Assembly: GCA_018136815.1 (NCBI GenBank)
Contig: CM030935.1
Span: 1,608,204 to 1,672,203, forward strand
DNA from: Isochrysis galbana
Lineage: Eukaryota; Haptophyta; Isochrysidales; Isochrysidaceae
Direction of reading: 5' to 3'
Length of the DNA: 64,000 nucleotides
The position numbers were made by a program, and so were the translations under genes. Below, piece by piece: positions 22,744 through 34,389 of the stretch (within the stretch, counting starts at the first letter, position 1; every line of letters starts with the position of its first letter). Under the pieces are notes generated by a model. The model did not search any database. It worked only from the letters and a program-made list of their open reading frames with translations, and was not told where the DNA came from.

Positions 22744-23420
22744 CAACTAAAACTAGGTTTATATTTGGTTGCGATGGGGCGCGACTCTCCTCTCCACCGG
22801 GCAACTAAGTTTATACTTAGTTCGCCTATGGCCTATGGGCCGTAGTTGGGACACCGAGAGCAAAGACACGTGGAGGAGTGGAGGAGGGGAGATACGCGGG
22901 AAAAGAAAGACGGAAAGGGGCCGGAAACTCAAGGAATCACTCGGGGAGAGACGGGAAAGGAGAGGACGGGAGAGGACTTCCGCGGGGGGGACCGGGGAGG
23001 GGGAGGGGAGAGGGGAGACGGACCGATTAGGACGATGCAAGGAAGAGGGAAGAGGGAATCGGGGCGCGGCGATGGAGAGGGAGTCGCGCGGGAAAACCTT
23101 AATAGGGAGCGTACAAAGAGGAAGTGTGCAAGGCCCCCCTTTGCCCGCAACAACCCGCATCACTTTACCGATAGTTGAAAGGGGGGAGAGAAAGTGGCGG
23201 GTATGTGAAGGAAGCGAAAGGCGCGGTGGCCTGTGGCCTACGCTAGAGCAAGCTGCACTCGCTATTGCGGCGTCAGCGCGTCAGCCTTGACGGAGGGGAG
23301 GCCGCTTTGACTATCGACGCCTCTAGGTGGGCGAGTGGTCCGCCGTCGGTTGTCAGGCATGTAGAGCCGAGGGGGGCACGACGCCGCGCGCTCCATCGCA
23401 TACAAGGATAACTATAAACT
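22744..23420. mobile_element. family C-type element, 0.68 kb, with nested debris
   Basis: The left end CAACTAAAACTAGG is followed by TTGCGATGGGGCGCGACTC. The right end, on the minus strand, has GTTTATAGTTATCC then ATGCGATGGAGCGCGCGGCG. These match the GATGGAGCGCGC motif of the other family C ends. A second hairpin start (CAACTAAGTTTATACTTAG) lies inside at 22801, and an LTR relic occupies most of the interior. Confidence 0.45.
22850..23152 (-). mobile_element. LTR relic related to the copia-like LTR at 27.8 kb
   Basis: On the minus strand it begins TGTTGCGGGC and later shows TCTCTCCCCGAGTG and CCTTGAGTTTCCGGCCCC, the same landmarks in the same order as the LTR at 27843-28456. Only part of the LTR is present. 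It is an old, broken LTR-retrotransposon fossil. Confidence 0.5.
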
Positions 23421-23728
23421 AGTAGTAAAAGCAGCGCAGGAGCAGCGGCGTCGACGCCTTTTTATGAGATCCATCACCACTCTCGCCGTCATTGTGGCAC
23501 TTGATGGCCCTGACATGCAGAGACGAAGCCTCATGCCGCCGTAGCACAGCCGCCGCAGAGATCACATGCATGGGTCATAGCATGGTAGCTATTACATGAC
23601 ACTGGCTAGGAGATCCACAACTCGAAAAATATTCGAGAAGGCCGGTGGAGCATCGGGTTTCCAAAGCCAACTTGTATTTTCCAAGCGAATCAGCGGAGAG
23701 ACCGTGCATACTATTCAAGACGACTACC
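23421..23728. other. intergenic, 3' side of the WDR43-like gene
   Basis: Probably contains the 3' UTR of the minus-strand WDR43-like gene. Nothing else seen. Confidence 0.35.
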
Positions 23729-25903
23729 TCAAAGGTCGTACTCATTGTCGTCATCTTCATCGAGGCCGTCGAGATCCGATAGTTCATCGTCTTCATCGTC
23801 CTCTTCTCCCTCAACATCATACTCGTCCTCATCTAGCTCCTCATCCTCGTCCTCGCCCTCCCCCTCGGCCACCTTCTCGTCGTATACAAGTAGTGGGTCG
23901 GACGCTCCTGGGCCTTCTTGCCTGCTAGCTGCTGCTTGTGACGCCATTTGCGCTTGGAGCATTTGCATGCGCCCAACCAGCTTGAGTAGAGGCTTGAAGA
24001 CGCTCAGTCTTTCATCAATGAGTTGGTACAAAGGGGTGAGCAAGGGAAGCAACTGTGATCAGAACACGTAAGGAGCAGCGTCAAAATTGTAATAGACCGA
24101 TTGACAATCATGGGATTGCCGTCAGTGGTAAGCTCCACGTTCCAATGACTAGTGCTGAAGCACGGTACACGCAGGTCATGTGTGCATTTGAGAGAGGAAG
24201 CGAGTTAGAGGGAGGCTGGGGAATCTTGTGCAACGGCAACGGCATGTCACCTGCGAACATGACATCAAGTATGCAGCGTGGGTCGACAGCAGTGCACGGA
24301 GCCATGACGCTAATGTGGCGACACGTGCCGGCTTGCCCTGAATCCGCTGCAAAACGGCCTGCATGAACGGCAGAACCGACGTCACGGGAAGCCGCGCCAC
24401 AGTCGACGAAATGACGTGAGCGTCCTGCACTTGCAAGGCCTGATCGAGCATCACGTGGTCACCGTTCTGGAGCGCTTGGACGAGCAATGCTACCTGCGAC
24501 GAGGCTGTCGGCTTCTTGCGGCTACCCGCCTGTTCTTGCCCCTCGTGCAGATCCGATCTGACGCTACTAATGCTGGCAAGGCGATCGCCAAAACTGGTTC
24601 TTCCCTTGGCTTCTTCCTTCTCAGCAGCGGCAGCAGCTGCCGCTTCGCTTTCTAGTGCAGCTATAGCCGCAGCGGCCTCTGGGGGCAGTGGGGTAGACTC
24701 ATGGTCGAGGGTGCCGCTGCGCTGCCGAAGCGAAGCTGAAGGCAGAGCCATGTCCATTGCGCCCAATTGCTGCGGCAGCTCCTCACGACTGCGCTTAGCC
24801 TTGCCCTTTGTGGAGCCTCCTTGCTCTGTTACCTTGGCAAGTGCCCCATTCTCCACACGCGGTAACGAGACATTGGATTTCACGTTGCCATTGGGCAAGA
24901 TGTACGCCACGCGCATGAAGGCAGGGCGGCCTGCAGAACCGTAAGCCGCTATAATCTCGTTCTCGGCAGAGAAGGCCGCGCAGGAGATGCGCTGTGGATC
25001 AAGTGATGCCGATATGCTTGGATCAGCAGCGACCGCGATTGTGCAACTCGGTTGGGTGGTGATGGTGATTTGGGGCGCAGAAGTGGATCTTCCTTTTCGT
25101 GCTTTTGAGGACGGTGCAAGCCCTGAGGCGGAGATGATCCACACACCGAGCTGACCGTCGGCAGAGAGCACGAAAAACGACAGCGAGTCTCCCTTTGCTG
25201 AATGAAAGCCAAGGCCAACAACAGCGGCATCGAGTGCAATAGATCCGATGCTTTGGTCGAGATGGTCTGCAGTGGCCGATGTGGAATAGCTGACGGACCA
25301 GAGCGTAAAGTGCCGGTCTCCTGACGATGAAAGTGCGTATTTACCATCTGGCGAGAAGGAGACGTGGCGTACCGGCTCCGCGTGCCCCGCAAGCCGAGAG
25401 ACTCGCTTCCAACCTTGCAGCCGAACCAGCCGCATGGCAGAGCCACAGAGTAGCATGTAAGCCCCATCCGGAGACAGTGCCAGGCGGTGCACAGCAACCT
25501 TTCCCGCCTTGGTGGTGTTCAGCAAGTCACCAGTCGCCACGCTCCACACGCAGACTTGCCGATCAGCCCCGCTAGAGTACAGCGTGTTGGTCGCTCCTCC
25601 ACAGGCGCCAGCAAAGAGGACATCAAGCACCGGCTGAGTGTGCCCCTTGAGCTCGTGGGCGAGTTCGCCCCGCGCGAGGTCCCAGACAAGAAGGCAGCCG
25701 TTGTCGAAGCCGACCGCGACGAGCGGCGCGGCGCCCTTCGGCTCGTGCCACGCGAGGCACGTCGCACGGAGCGTGAGGTGTGCACTGGTGAGGAGCTGCT
25801 GGCGGAGCTCTGAGGTACGGCTGTCCCACAGCTGCAGCCTGCCGTCAGGCGCGGCCTCTGCGAGCAGGTCGCGCGAGGGCGAGAAAGCGAGGAGCGAGTC
25901 CAT
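23729..25903 (-). CDS. WDR43/Utp5-like small-subunit processome protein, two exons
   Basis: Exon 1 is 25903-24251 and exon 2 is 24052-23729, with a 198-bp GT-AG intron in phase 0; the product is 658 residues. The N-terminal half holds WD40 repeats, with visible blades ending LQLWD, LLVWD, VCVWS and FTLWS. The C-terminal part has the Utp12-type helical domain (LPVTSVLPFMQAVLQRI, then LLPLLTPLYQLIDERLSVFK spanning exon 2), followed by a very acidic D/E tail. Size and order match human WDR43 (677 residues) and yeast Utp5, nucleolar t-UTP proteins needed for pre-18S rRNA processing and rDNA transcription. The start at 25903 (MDSLLAFSPS) is preferred because the 72 upstream in-frame codons are low-complexity. 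Confidence 0.85.
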
Positions 25904-26363
25904 CTCGCCCCGGCCAGAGCGTGCCGCGGGAGAGCGGAGGGAAGGAAAGAAGGCAGGAGAGGGAAAGAGAGGCGGCCGGGCGCGCGGAGGAGGTGCGGCG
26001 TCGGTCGGGCGCACGTCGACGGCGCGTCGCGAGGGGTTAGCCGCTCTTTCTACGAGTAAAGGGCTCCTTCTAAAAGAAAAGATCGCGCCCCTTGCCTGCG
26101 TCCAAGCCAAAAGGGGCACTCACTAAAAGAAAAGAAAAAAGAAAAGCCCCCCCCCCCTCCCCGGCTTCCCCCCCCCCCCCCCCCCGCCCGCTCTCCATTC
26201 CCTGCGCGAGAGGTGGGGGGAGAGCCAGCGAGCCAGCGAGAGGGAGAGGAAGACGGGGAGAGAGGCGAGAGGGAGAAGTACTTTAGGAAAGGGGGGCACA
26301 GAAAGAGAGAGCCGTGGTGTGTGTGCGGGGGGAGTGCAGCGACCGCGCCAGCCGCGCGCGCCG
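25904..26363. promoter_or_regulatory. shared divergent promoter region
   Basis: 460 bases between two divergent start codons, WDR43-like to the left and a plastid-type protein to the right. It contains AAAAGAAAAGAAAAAAG, C runs at 26149-26185 and a purine-rich GAGAGGGAGAGG stretch near 26235-26300. No TATA box is evident. Bidirectional promoter use is an inference from spacing. Confidence 0.4.
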
Positions 26364-27280
26364 ATGGCGAGCCGAGCGCTCGCTATCACCTTGCTCGCCT
26401 CCGCGCAGGCAGCGCGTGTGTGCAGTGGCACGCTTCACACTTCGCTGCGCATTACCAGCCAACCGAGGGCGTGCATCGACGTGCCTGACGCAGCGGTCGC
26501 TTCTCCGAATGCAGACTCGGCGCTCTCGGTGGCGAGTCCTACGTCCTTCACTCCATCAGCGGTCTCAGAGGATGCGTGGAGTGAGCGTGAAGCATGGGCC
26601 CTCGAGGACTCCGTGCCGCGATACACAGTCCAGTGTGACCGACGCGGACCGCTCGTGCTTTGGCGACGGCTCCAGGTCGACACGCCTGAGTTGGCTGGCC
26701 GCTCTGTAGATGCACTCCGTGCGCGCTGGCTTGCTGAGCATGCGGCAGACGAGGACATGATCAAAGCAGCAAATGCGGACTGCCCACCTTGCCTGGAGGA
26801 TTGGGAGCGCCTCGCTGACGGCTCGTACCGAGGCAAGCTCACTGCAGTCTCCGGCGTGCGTGGTGCCTTAGTAGCAACTGTTGCTGTTGATCCAGGCCAG
26901 CCACTTGGCTCTCGCGCGGAGGCCGAACTTTGGTGCTTTCGATCCTCTTCCGGCGACCTTTTTGAACTCGGTGAGCCACAAACTTGAAGTGATGCGATAC
27001 ACGCATTCCCAGTAATCTATTCAACTCCCTGATTGCCCCAAGCTGCTATCCAGATCCGACACCACACTTTGTCTTCATCGCAGGAGCGCCAAAGCTGGAG
27101 GACACGACTTGGCTTCAGCTGGATGGTGTCAATGATAGCAACCTTGCCGGGGCGCCCGGCTCACAGCTAGTTACGAGTCTCGGCATGTCCCTACTAGGAG
27201 TTACCGGAATAGCGGCCGCTACCGCCGTGGGCATGAATCTATTCGGCCATCATGTCGATGTGTCGGTATTCATTGTGTAG
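26364..27280 (+). CDS. putative plastid-targeted membrane protein, two exons
   Basis: Exon 1 is 26364-26970 and exon 2 is 27084-27280, with a 113-bp GT-AG intron; the product is 267 residues. The N-terminus MASRALAITLLASAQAARV is signal-peptide-like and is followed by an S/A-rich transit-like stretch. The middle is an uncharacterised globular domain (PLVLWRRLQVD..., DGSYRGKLTAVSGVRGAL). Exon 2 ends in a hydrophobic segment (LVTSLGMSLLGVTGIAAATA) close to the C-terminus, suggesting a tail anchor in a plastid membrane. An upstream in-frame ATG at 26319 would bury the leader. The family is not recognised. Confidence 0.65.
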
Positions 27281-27789
27281 GGTGCATGATTGTGCGTACT
27301 GTCATCGGGTATTGCAGCACTCGATCGAATAGGCAGACTTCGATCCCCCGTATCTGCGAGCGCATTTTGATGGCCATTCGCAATGACAATAGATTGAGAA
27401 GAAACGAGAAGATCTATCGACACTGTCCTCAAAACTTGAAAAGCCTGTGACTTTTTGGCTCAGATGCACAACGCGCAAGTCATGGCTGATTTATCGCAAC
27501 CCCCATACTCCCATCTACCGTTTCCGCTCCCATTTCCCCCCTCCCCCGCCACCCAGATTGGACCGTCCGGGTAGGGGTGACACGATAGTGTGTGCAACGT
27601 CGGCCACATCGTATCGGGTGGTCATGGGCGCCTCCCAACCTTGAACCTTGGTCGACCTGCCATGGAACCAATGGTCGAGCGGCGATGCTAAGGATGAAGT
27701 AAGGCGCAGACTTCACAACGCACAACGCCCCAAACCCACTCCGCGCTCCGACGAACAACAACAACAAAAAGAAAACACGAAACAGCCGA
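27281..27789. other. intergenic, no gene seen
   Basis: Follows the plastid-type gene and precedes a family B copy. No reading frame with protein-like composition. Confidence 0.4.
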
Positions 27790-27842
27790 TAAAAAAATCA
27801 AACATCTGAAGATTCTGGGCTACACACCTACTAAACTAGGGC
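27790..27842 (+). repeat. family B repeat, left piece (split by LTR element)
   Basis: AAAAAAATCAAACATCTGAAG followed by the family start, ending at CTAAACTAGGGC where the LTR element begins. The rest of the same copy continues at 32543 after the LTR element. Confidence 0.65.
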
Positions 27843-28456
27843 TGTTGCGGGTAGGGGGGGTTGCCCGTTCCCCCTCGCACGTCCCCGTTCATTAGGTCCC
27901 CTTCGCGTGACCCCCTCCTCGCCGCCTCGCCCCGTTTCCCCCTCTTTGCATCGCGTTCCTTCTCCCGCCATCGGTTCCTTTTCCCCCCCGTCCCCCTTTC
28001 GTTCTTTGTTGTCACGCTCCGACCCCCTTTTCCCGCGTCGGCCCACTGGGCCCGCCCCCTCTCTCTCTCCCCTTCCCCGTTCTCTCCCCGAGTGCCTCCT
28101 TGAGTTTCCGGCCCCGTTTCATCCCTCTCTCTTCCCGCGTCTTTTCCCTTCCCGGTGTTTACTTTTCCCGTGAGTGTCCCCCCCCCTTTGTTCTTACGTC
28201 TCGCGATCAGCGCCACCGCTCGAGCGCTCCTGTCCCCTTCTCGTCTGCCTGTGCTCTCCGTGCTCGTCACGCCCGTCCTCATGCTGCCCGAGGCCGAACC
28301 CTCGGTCTCGCCCTCGGCCGCACGTGCCCTCCCCGATCCTGTCTCTCCGTCTCCTGTGCCCCCTCCCATTTGTACCTCACATGTTAATGTCATGCACAGC
28401 CCTTCCACACCAACATGCACAGCAGCCACAGCCCCTCATCACTCATCACACACACA
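27843..28456 (+). repeat. 5' LTR
   Basis: Starts TGTTGCGGGTAGGGG and ends in a CACACACA-type repeat. The copy 4086 bases downstream is the same as far as compared. It is C/T-rich throughout. The long reading frame of the element begins inside it. Confidence 0.9.
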
Positions 28457-31400
28457 TGGTAGCGGAGGCGTGTCGTCCACGCCTTCCCACCCAGCACCGC
28501 CCTCCCACGACCCTGCCGCCGACGCTCCCAACCTGCCAACACTCGACCAGCCCATGCCCTCTCACACCACCCAACAGCATCAACGCCCACAGTCCAATCA
28601 ACCACACCACCCAGCTCCCCCCACCGCCACGCCAGCTCAGCCCCTGTTCTACTCCCCCTTCCCGCACCTTACCACGCCCTCCTGTCCCCCACCCTACCCA
28701 CCCTACCCCTCCTACCCGCCCCCGCCACCCCCAACCTCCGCAAGCTTGCCCTCCCTCTCTCCTGCTCATCCCTTTCCCTCCATCCCAATGACACAACATC
28801 TCACCGCTCACCCACCGCAGCCATATCACCCGCACCATCCCTCCCCCTACAACCCGTGCGAGACCACCCCGCTCATCAACTCCAACCTCTACCGCCTTCC
28901 CCCGAACGCAGCCCCGCCTCCCTCGCCCCTCCTCCAACTCTATAGCCACCACCCGCCTCAGCCTAACCTTTTCTTTCCCACCGCCGCCCAACCATCGCCC
29001 CTCACCACCTCCCATCCCGCGCCCGAAGCCTACCTCGTCGACGCGATTGCCCGCCGCCTCCTCCAGCTCCACACATCCCACCCCGCGCACCCCGTTCCCT
29101 CCCAACCTCCTCCCCTTGCTCCCTTCTCGCCGCCGCCGACTCCACCACCCACAGCTCCTTACTCCCGTTCGCCGCCTGTCCCATCGCCCGCACCACCGCC
29201 ACCGCCGCCACCGCCTCCGCCGCCTCCGCCACCGCCGCCGCCGCCCCCCCCCCCACCGCCTCCGCCGCCGCCGCCGACCCGCCCCCCGGCCGCTCCGCGC
29301 CGCCCGCCGCCGCCATCTTCCGACCAAGAACCGCCTGACCTCGACGACCCCACCCCTCCTCTCTACGACCTCGTTTTCGACCCACATACTTTCCGCTCCC
29401 CGCTCGATAAGCCGCCACGACTCATCTCCCTCCCGCCAGGGTCCACCGCGGCCCTTGCCTACGACCTCGACCCCGACACCTACCACTCGTGGCTCCGACG
29501 CCTCACCACCAGATGCATTCTCGCGCACGAGCCGTTTCGCCCCTTCTTCCGTCGACCCCTCGCATCCCCCACCCTCCCCGCCGAGCTCCTCCTTGACCGC
29601 TCCCTCTCGTCCATCGTCCTCGACTGCCTCTCCCCCAACGCCGCCCGCGTCGCCAATCTCCTCGACGACTGTCCGGAGGAAGCCCTCGATGGCGGACGCG
29701 CCCTCCTCCGCCACATCGAGTCCACCATGTCCAGCCTCACCGGCGCCGCGGCCGAGGACGCCGAGGACTCCTTCCTCGCCTTCGCCCCTTTCGCTGTCGG
29801 CATGTCCTCGGAGGCCACTCGTCGTGCCGCACAAATTACCATCCACCGTTTCCGCCGCCTCCCCACCTTCAATCCCTCCGACCCTCTCGCCATCCACCGC
29901 ATGCTTCTGCGGAAACTCCCAGACGGGATAGCCCCCCGCCGCGTCCAAGCTCTCCGCGAGCTCAGCGAGGCTCACATCGTGGGGCGCGTCATGTGGACCA
30001 TACCTCAACTTATCGACACTATCGCCCTGTGGCTCCGCTCTCCGCCCCCCCCCCCCGCCGAGCTCTTCTGTCTCAAGGCAACCCAGGACATCGTCGACGT
30101 CTCCACACCCTCCGGCCCGGCCCGCTACACCGTCCCGGCCAACGCCCGGGAGGTCCTAGCCTCGCCGCAACGCGACGCCTGGCTCGCTGCCGATGAGAAG
30201 GCGCTCCACAGCATCCTCGCCTTCCCGGGGAACCGCCTCGTCCCCGTCTCCGTGCCTCGAGCTGCCGGCCTTCCCATCTCACCCGTCGTCACCGCCCGCA
30301 AGATCAAAGTCGACCCAGCCACCGGCGCTCTCGACGACCGGAACCCGTTCAAATCCCGCCACTGTGCCGACGGCGGCCGCCAGCGCGCCCTCCTCGAGCG
30401 CGCCGGCGACCCGTCCACCTCGCACATCATAACCTTCTCCTCGGTGGCCGACGACCTCACCGTCAAGGCCCTGCTCGCCGACGCCGCCGTCCGCGACCAC
30501 GACATCGGCAAAGCGGACGTCCCGAACGCGTACATGAACGGGTTGCGCCAGGACCGCCCCCTCACCTACCTCGCCCTGCCCACCACTCTCTCCCACCTCC
30601 AAGCCGACGACGGAACACCCCTGTGCGTCGAATGCGGTAGTTCGCTGTGGGGCGAGGAACCCGCCGGCCGCGAATGGCAGGACCGCCTACACGCTGAGCT
30701 CGCGTCCCAAGGTTGGCTACGCGCCGAGAACGTCGGTGACTTGTGGACTTTCCGCGCCCCCGACGGCCTCTGCCGCCTGCTGGTCGTCGTCGACGACCTC
30801 CTCTTCTCCGAGGATGCTGCCCTCGACCGCCGCCTTAGCCGCGCCATCTGCGCCCATCTCTCTCTCCTTTTCGGCGACGTCCGCTACGATCCCAACCCCA
30901 CGTCCTTCAAGGGTTTCTCGATCTCGCGCGACCGCCCCACCCGCTCCCTCTCCCTCACACTGCCGCAGAAGATCGTCGAAGCCGCGCGCCAGCATCTCCC
31001 GGAGCTCCTCGACGCCCTCCCCCTTCCCCCGCTTCCCGCCGGGAGAAAGCTCGCCGAGCTCGCCGACGCCCTCTCCCTCGCTCCCCGCGATTCCCCCAAG
31101 CTCGCCCCGCACCAGCTCCGCACGCAGCAGCTGCTGGGCTCGCTGAAATTCATCGAGTTGCTTCACCCACGCCTATCCCTCATCATCCACCGCCTCTCCT
31201 GCGTGATGTCCTCCCCCCCGCCCGAGGCGTACGACGTCGCGCGAGCCGCTCTCGCCGCCGCCTACCACGAGAAGGACGTCGGCATCACCTACGGCGGACT
31301 CGGGCTCGCCGCCACCCCGCGTTTCTCCGCCGCCATCGCCGCGCACGTCGACCTGTCCGAGCCCGCCCCCGTCCAGCTCGAAGCCCTCGCCGACGCCACC

Positions 31401-31844
31401 TGGGGGGACCGCAACATCTACGGCATCCTCGTCACTTTCGGCGGCGGAGCGATCCTCCACCAGACGAAGAAGCTGGCCCTCGTCGTCGACTCGTCGATGG
31501 AAGCCGAGGCCATCGCGTCGTGCAAGGCCGCCGAATGCATCTCCTACGCCCGCGAAATTCTCCGCGCCCTCGACGTCCCGCTCGACGGCCCCACCCTCGT
31601 CGGCACCGACAATTTGGCTAACATGCGCGTGGGGTCCCTGCGCTCCGCCCCCACCCGCGCCCGTCATTTCATGCGCCGGTACCACTCCCTCCTCCAGCGC
31701 GTCGCCGCCGGCGAAGTGGCGCTTCGCCACGTCGCGTCCGAGCACATGGCGGCGGACTTCCTCACGAAGTGGTTGCCCAAGCGCAAGGCGGACGCCTGCG
31801 TCCGCTACGCGACGAATTCTTGGGCGCACGTCGCCGCCGCCTGA
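28155..31844 (+). CDS. copia-like Gag-RT-RNase H polyprotein
   Basis: About 1229 codons in one frame, part of the LTR element. The first 375 or so residues are proline-rich low complexity including a polyproline run near 29190-29280. A helical Gag-like region follows at about 400-620. Then comes the copia RT pattern with DIGKADVPNAYMNG and VVVDDLLF, and the RNase H pattern with VVDSSMEAEAIASCKAAE, GTDNLANMRVGS and a final HVASEHMAADFLTKWLPK. The order Gag-RT-RNase H without a visible integrase core between them is unusual for copia elements. The usable start may be an ATG after those in the LTR. Confidence 0.8.
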   Translation: MFTFPVSVPPPLFLRLAISATARALLSPSRLPVLSVLVTPVLMLPEAEPSVSPSAARALPDPVSPSPVPPPICTSHVNVMHSPSTPTCTAATAPHHSSHTHGSGGVSSTPSHPAPPSHDPAADAPNLPTLDQPMPSHTTQQHQRPQSNQPHHPAPPTATPAQPLFYSPFPHLTTPSCPPPYPPYPSYPPPPPPTSASLPSLSPAHPFPSIPMTQHLTAHPPQPYHPHHPSPYNPCETTPLINSNLYRLPPNAAPPPSPLLQLYSHHPPQPNLFFPTAAQPSPLTTSHPAPEAYLVDAIARRLLQLHTSHPAHPVPSQPPPLAPFSPPPTPPPTAPYSRSPPVPSPAPPPPPPPPPPPPPPPPPPPPPPPPPPPPTRPPAAPRRPPPPSSDQEPPDLDDPTPPLYDLVFDPHTFRSPLDKPPRLISLPPGSTAALAYDLDPDTYHSWLRRLTTRCILAHEPFRPFFRRPLASPTLPAELLLDRSLSSIVLDCLSPNAARVANLLDDCPEEALDGGRALLRHIESTMSSLTGAAAEDAEDSFLAFAPFAVGMSSEATRRAAQITIHRFRRLPTFNPSDPLAIHRMLLRKLPDGIAPRRVQALRELSEAHIVGRVMWTIPQLIDTIALWLRSPPPPPAELFCLKATQDIVDVSTPSGPARYTVPANAREVLASPQRDAWLAADEKALHSILAFPGNRLVPVSVPRAAGLPISPVVTARKIKVDPATGALDDRNPFKSRHCADGGRQRALLERAGDPSTSHIITFSSVADDLTVKALLADAAVRDHDIGKADVPNAYMNGLRQDRPLTYLALPTTLSHLQADDGTPLCVECGSSLWGEEPAGREWQDRLHAELASQGWLRAENVGDLWTFRAPDGLCRLLVVVDDLLFSEDAALDRRLSRAICAHLSLLFGDVRYDPNPTSFKGFSISRDRPTRSLSLTLPQKIVEAARQHLPELLDALPLPPLPAGRKLAELADALSLAPRDSPKLAPHQLRTQQLLGSLKFIELLHPRLSLIIHRLSCVMSSPPPEAYDVARAALAAAYHEKDVGITYGGLGLAATPRFSAAIAAHVDLSEPAPVQLEALADATWGDRNIYGILVTFGGGAILHQTKKLALVVDSSMEAEAIASCKAAECISYAREILRALDVPLDGPTLVGTDNLANMRVGSLRSAPTRARHFMRRYHSLLQRVAAGEVALRHVASEHMAADFLTKWLPKRKADACVRYATNSWAHVAAA

Positions 31845-31928
31845 GCCGCTGCACGCCCACCCCCCTTTCTTTTCTCCCCGCCTTCTGCAATGCGCTCGCC
31901 CCGGTTCCCGCTTCTCGCATTGGGGGGG

Positions 31929-32542
31929 TGTTGCGGGTAGGGGGGGTTGCCCGTTCCCCCTCGCACGTCCCCGTTCATTAGGTCCCCTTCGCGTGACCCC
32001 CTCCTCGCCGCCTCGCCCCGTTTCCCCCTCTTTGCATCGCGTTCCTTCTCCCGCCATCGGTTCCTTTTCCCCCCCGTCCCCCTTTCGTTCTTTGTTGTCA
32101 CGCTCCGACCCCCTTTTCCCGCGTCGGCCCACTGGGCCCGCCCCCTCTCTCTCTCCCCTTCCCCGTTCTCTCCCCGAGTGCCTCCTTGAGTTTCCGGCCC
32201 CGTTTCATCCCTCTCTCTTCCCGCGTCTTTTCCCTTCCCGGTGTTTACTTTTCCCGTGAGTGTCCCCCCCCCTTTGTTCTTACGTCTCGCGATCAGCGCC
32301 ACCGCTCGAGCGCTCCTGTCCCCTTCTCGTCTGCCTGTGCTCTCCGTGCTCGTCACGCCCGTCCTCATGCTGCCCGAGGCCGAACCCTCGGTCTCGCCCT
32401 CGGCCGCACGTGCCCTCCCCGATCCTGTCTCTCCGTCTCCTGTGCCCCCTCCCATTTGTACCTCACATGTTAATGTCATGCACAGCCCTTCCACACCAAC
32501 ATGCACAGCAGCCACAGCCCCTCATCACTCATCACACACACA
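31929..32542 (+). repeat. 3' LTR
   Basis: Same sequence as the 5' LTR as far as compared, directly preceded by the G-rich tract. Its right edge adjoins the continuation of the family B repeat. Confidence 0.9.
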
Positions 32543-33130
32543 TGGCATTCCCCTATCTCTGTTGACATCGCCCTTCTTTTCCCTTTCCTCCACCCCCTCC
32601 CCTTTCCCTTTCCTCCACCCCCTCCCCTTCCCCCCGTCATTCCTTTGTCGTCGGTATCCGGGGTTCGGCCCAGGTGCGCTACCGTGGGCCTGGTTCAGAG
32701 TGTGGGTTCCGGGCAGGCCTGTTGTTTGTATTTGCGTAGTCCCTTGGCCGGTGGAGTCCGAGCTGTTGCGTCTTTTCCTCACGTGACCATCGCTGGTGCG
32801 TCCCCGTGTGTGGTGCGTGTTCGCCTAGGCCCACGGTGGGGTCCGTCTTAGGAGTGTTCCGTCTCGGGTCCCCCGGCTATTATATAAGCCACTCCCATCG
32901 AGTTGGTTAATGCTTGAATCTCCAGACTAGGTTCTAGGTTGCCTCTTGTTCCTATTGTGAATATCGGGTGTATGTCGTTCGTGTCGATCCTTTTTTTCGG
33001 CTGTCTGCCCATGCCCGCTTGGGCGGTCCTAGCCGAGTCCGTTGTGTTCGCAAATAGTAGAGCCTTGCTTAGTGTTGTGCATCTGTCCAATGTTCTTATC
33101 ACTTATCAGTACCGATTCTTCTGAGAATTC
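32543..33130 (+). repeat. family B repeat, right piece with antisense frame
   Basis: Resumes with CTGTTGACATCGCCC and the CGGTATCCGGGGTTCGG landmark. The minus strand 32848-33102 encodes SARTAQAGMGRQPKKRID, as in the copy at 9158. Together with 27790-27842 it forms one family B copy interrupted by the LTR element. Confidence 0.6.
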
Positions 33131-33662
33131 GATACCAGCCTCGTTCCGAGTTGCTCCGTCGTTGTTCTGACTTGCTTGATGATTACGATCGCTCCGTCGA
33201 AGAGACTTGTCCAGAAGATGTTGAGTCCCCGGAAGCAACTTCTTCGTCAGTCGTCAGCCAAGGATACTCCTCTTCCTCCCATTCTCGATGCGCCGTCTTC
33301 GCGCACTCGATCCAGGCTCCATTCTCGTTGATCCCATGTCTTGGGTAAGGGGCCCGTCCCTCTAGGCTAGCCCCACGCCTCGGCTAGGGCTCCGAGTTGA
33401 AGAGCGAATCATGGAGGTGCTGAACGCGTGCTGCCTGCGCTCTACACCCGGCGCAACACCCGAGCAAAGCTCCTGTAAAAGGGAGAAGTGGGTGGGCAGT
33501 GCGTACGAAAAAGGCCGCCGCGTTAAGCCGCCGATTTCGTGCTCGCTTTGGATCCAAAGGGTGTTCTTGTCTCCACGTTTCGCTCGCTATGTTCCGTTGC
33601 TTCTTGTTCCGATCCTGACCTCTGGTCAGCCCAGGTTCCAGGTTCCAGGTTCCCCGTCCAGA

Positions 33663-34380
<718 letters not shown>

Positions 34381-34389
34381 TCCCATGAG

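Larger units (their letters stand above)
27843..32542 (+). mobile_element. Ty1/copia-like LTR retrotransposon, young insertion
   Basis: Two LTRs of 614 bp (27843-28456 and 31929-32542), TG...CA bounded, are identical wherever I compared them, so the insertion is recent. The 5' LTR is followed by TGGTAGCGGAGG, fitting a primer-binding site for initiator tRNA-Met. The 3' LTR is preceded by an ATTGGGGGGG polypurine tract. Internal parts recognised are a Gag-like region, a copia-type reverse transcriptase and an RNase H. Integrase and protease were not recognised. Its main reading frame looks whole. It sits within a family B repeat. I could not find a matching target duplication at the two edges. 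Confidence 0.85.

Noticed and set aside
28446-30008. 520-residue minus-strand ORF inside the LTR element
   Set aside because: It is the antisense shadow of the Gag region; composition is G/R/E-rich and without domain features, caused by GC-rich codon use.
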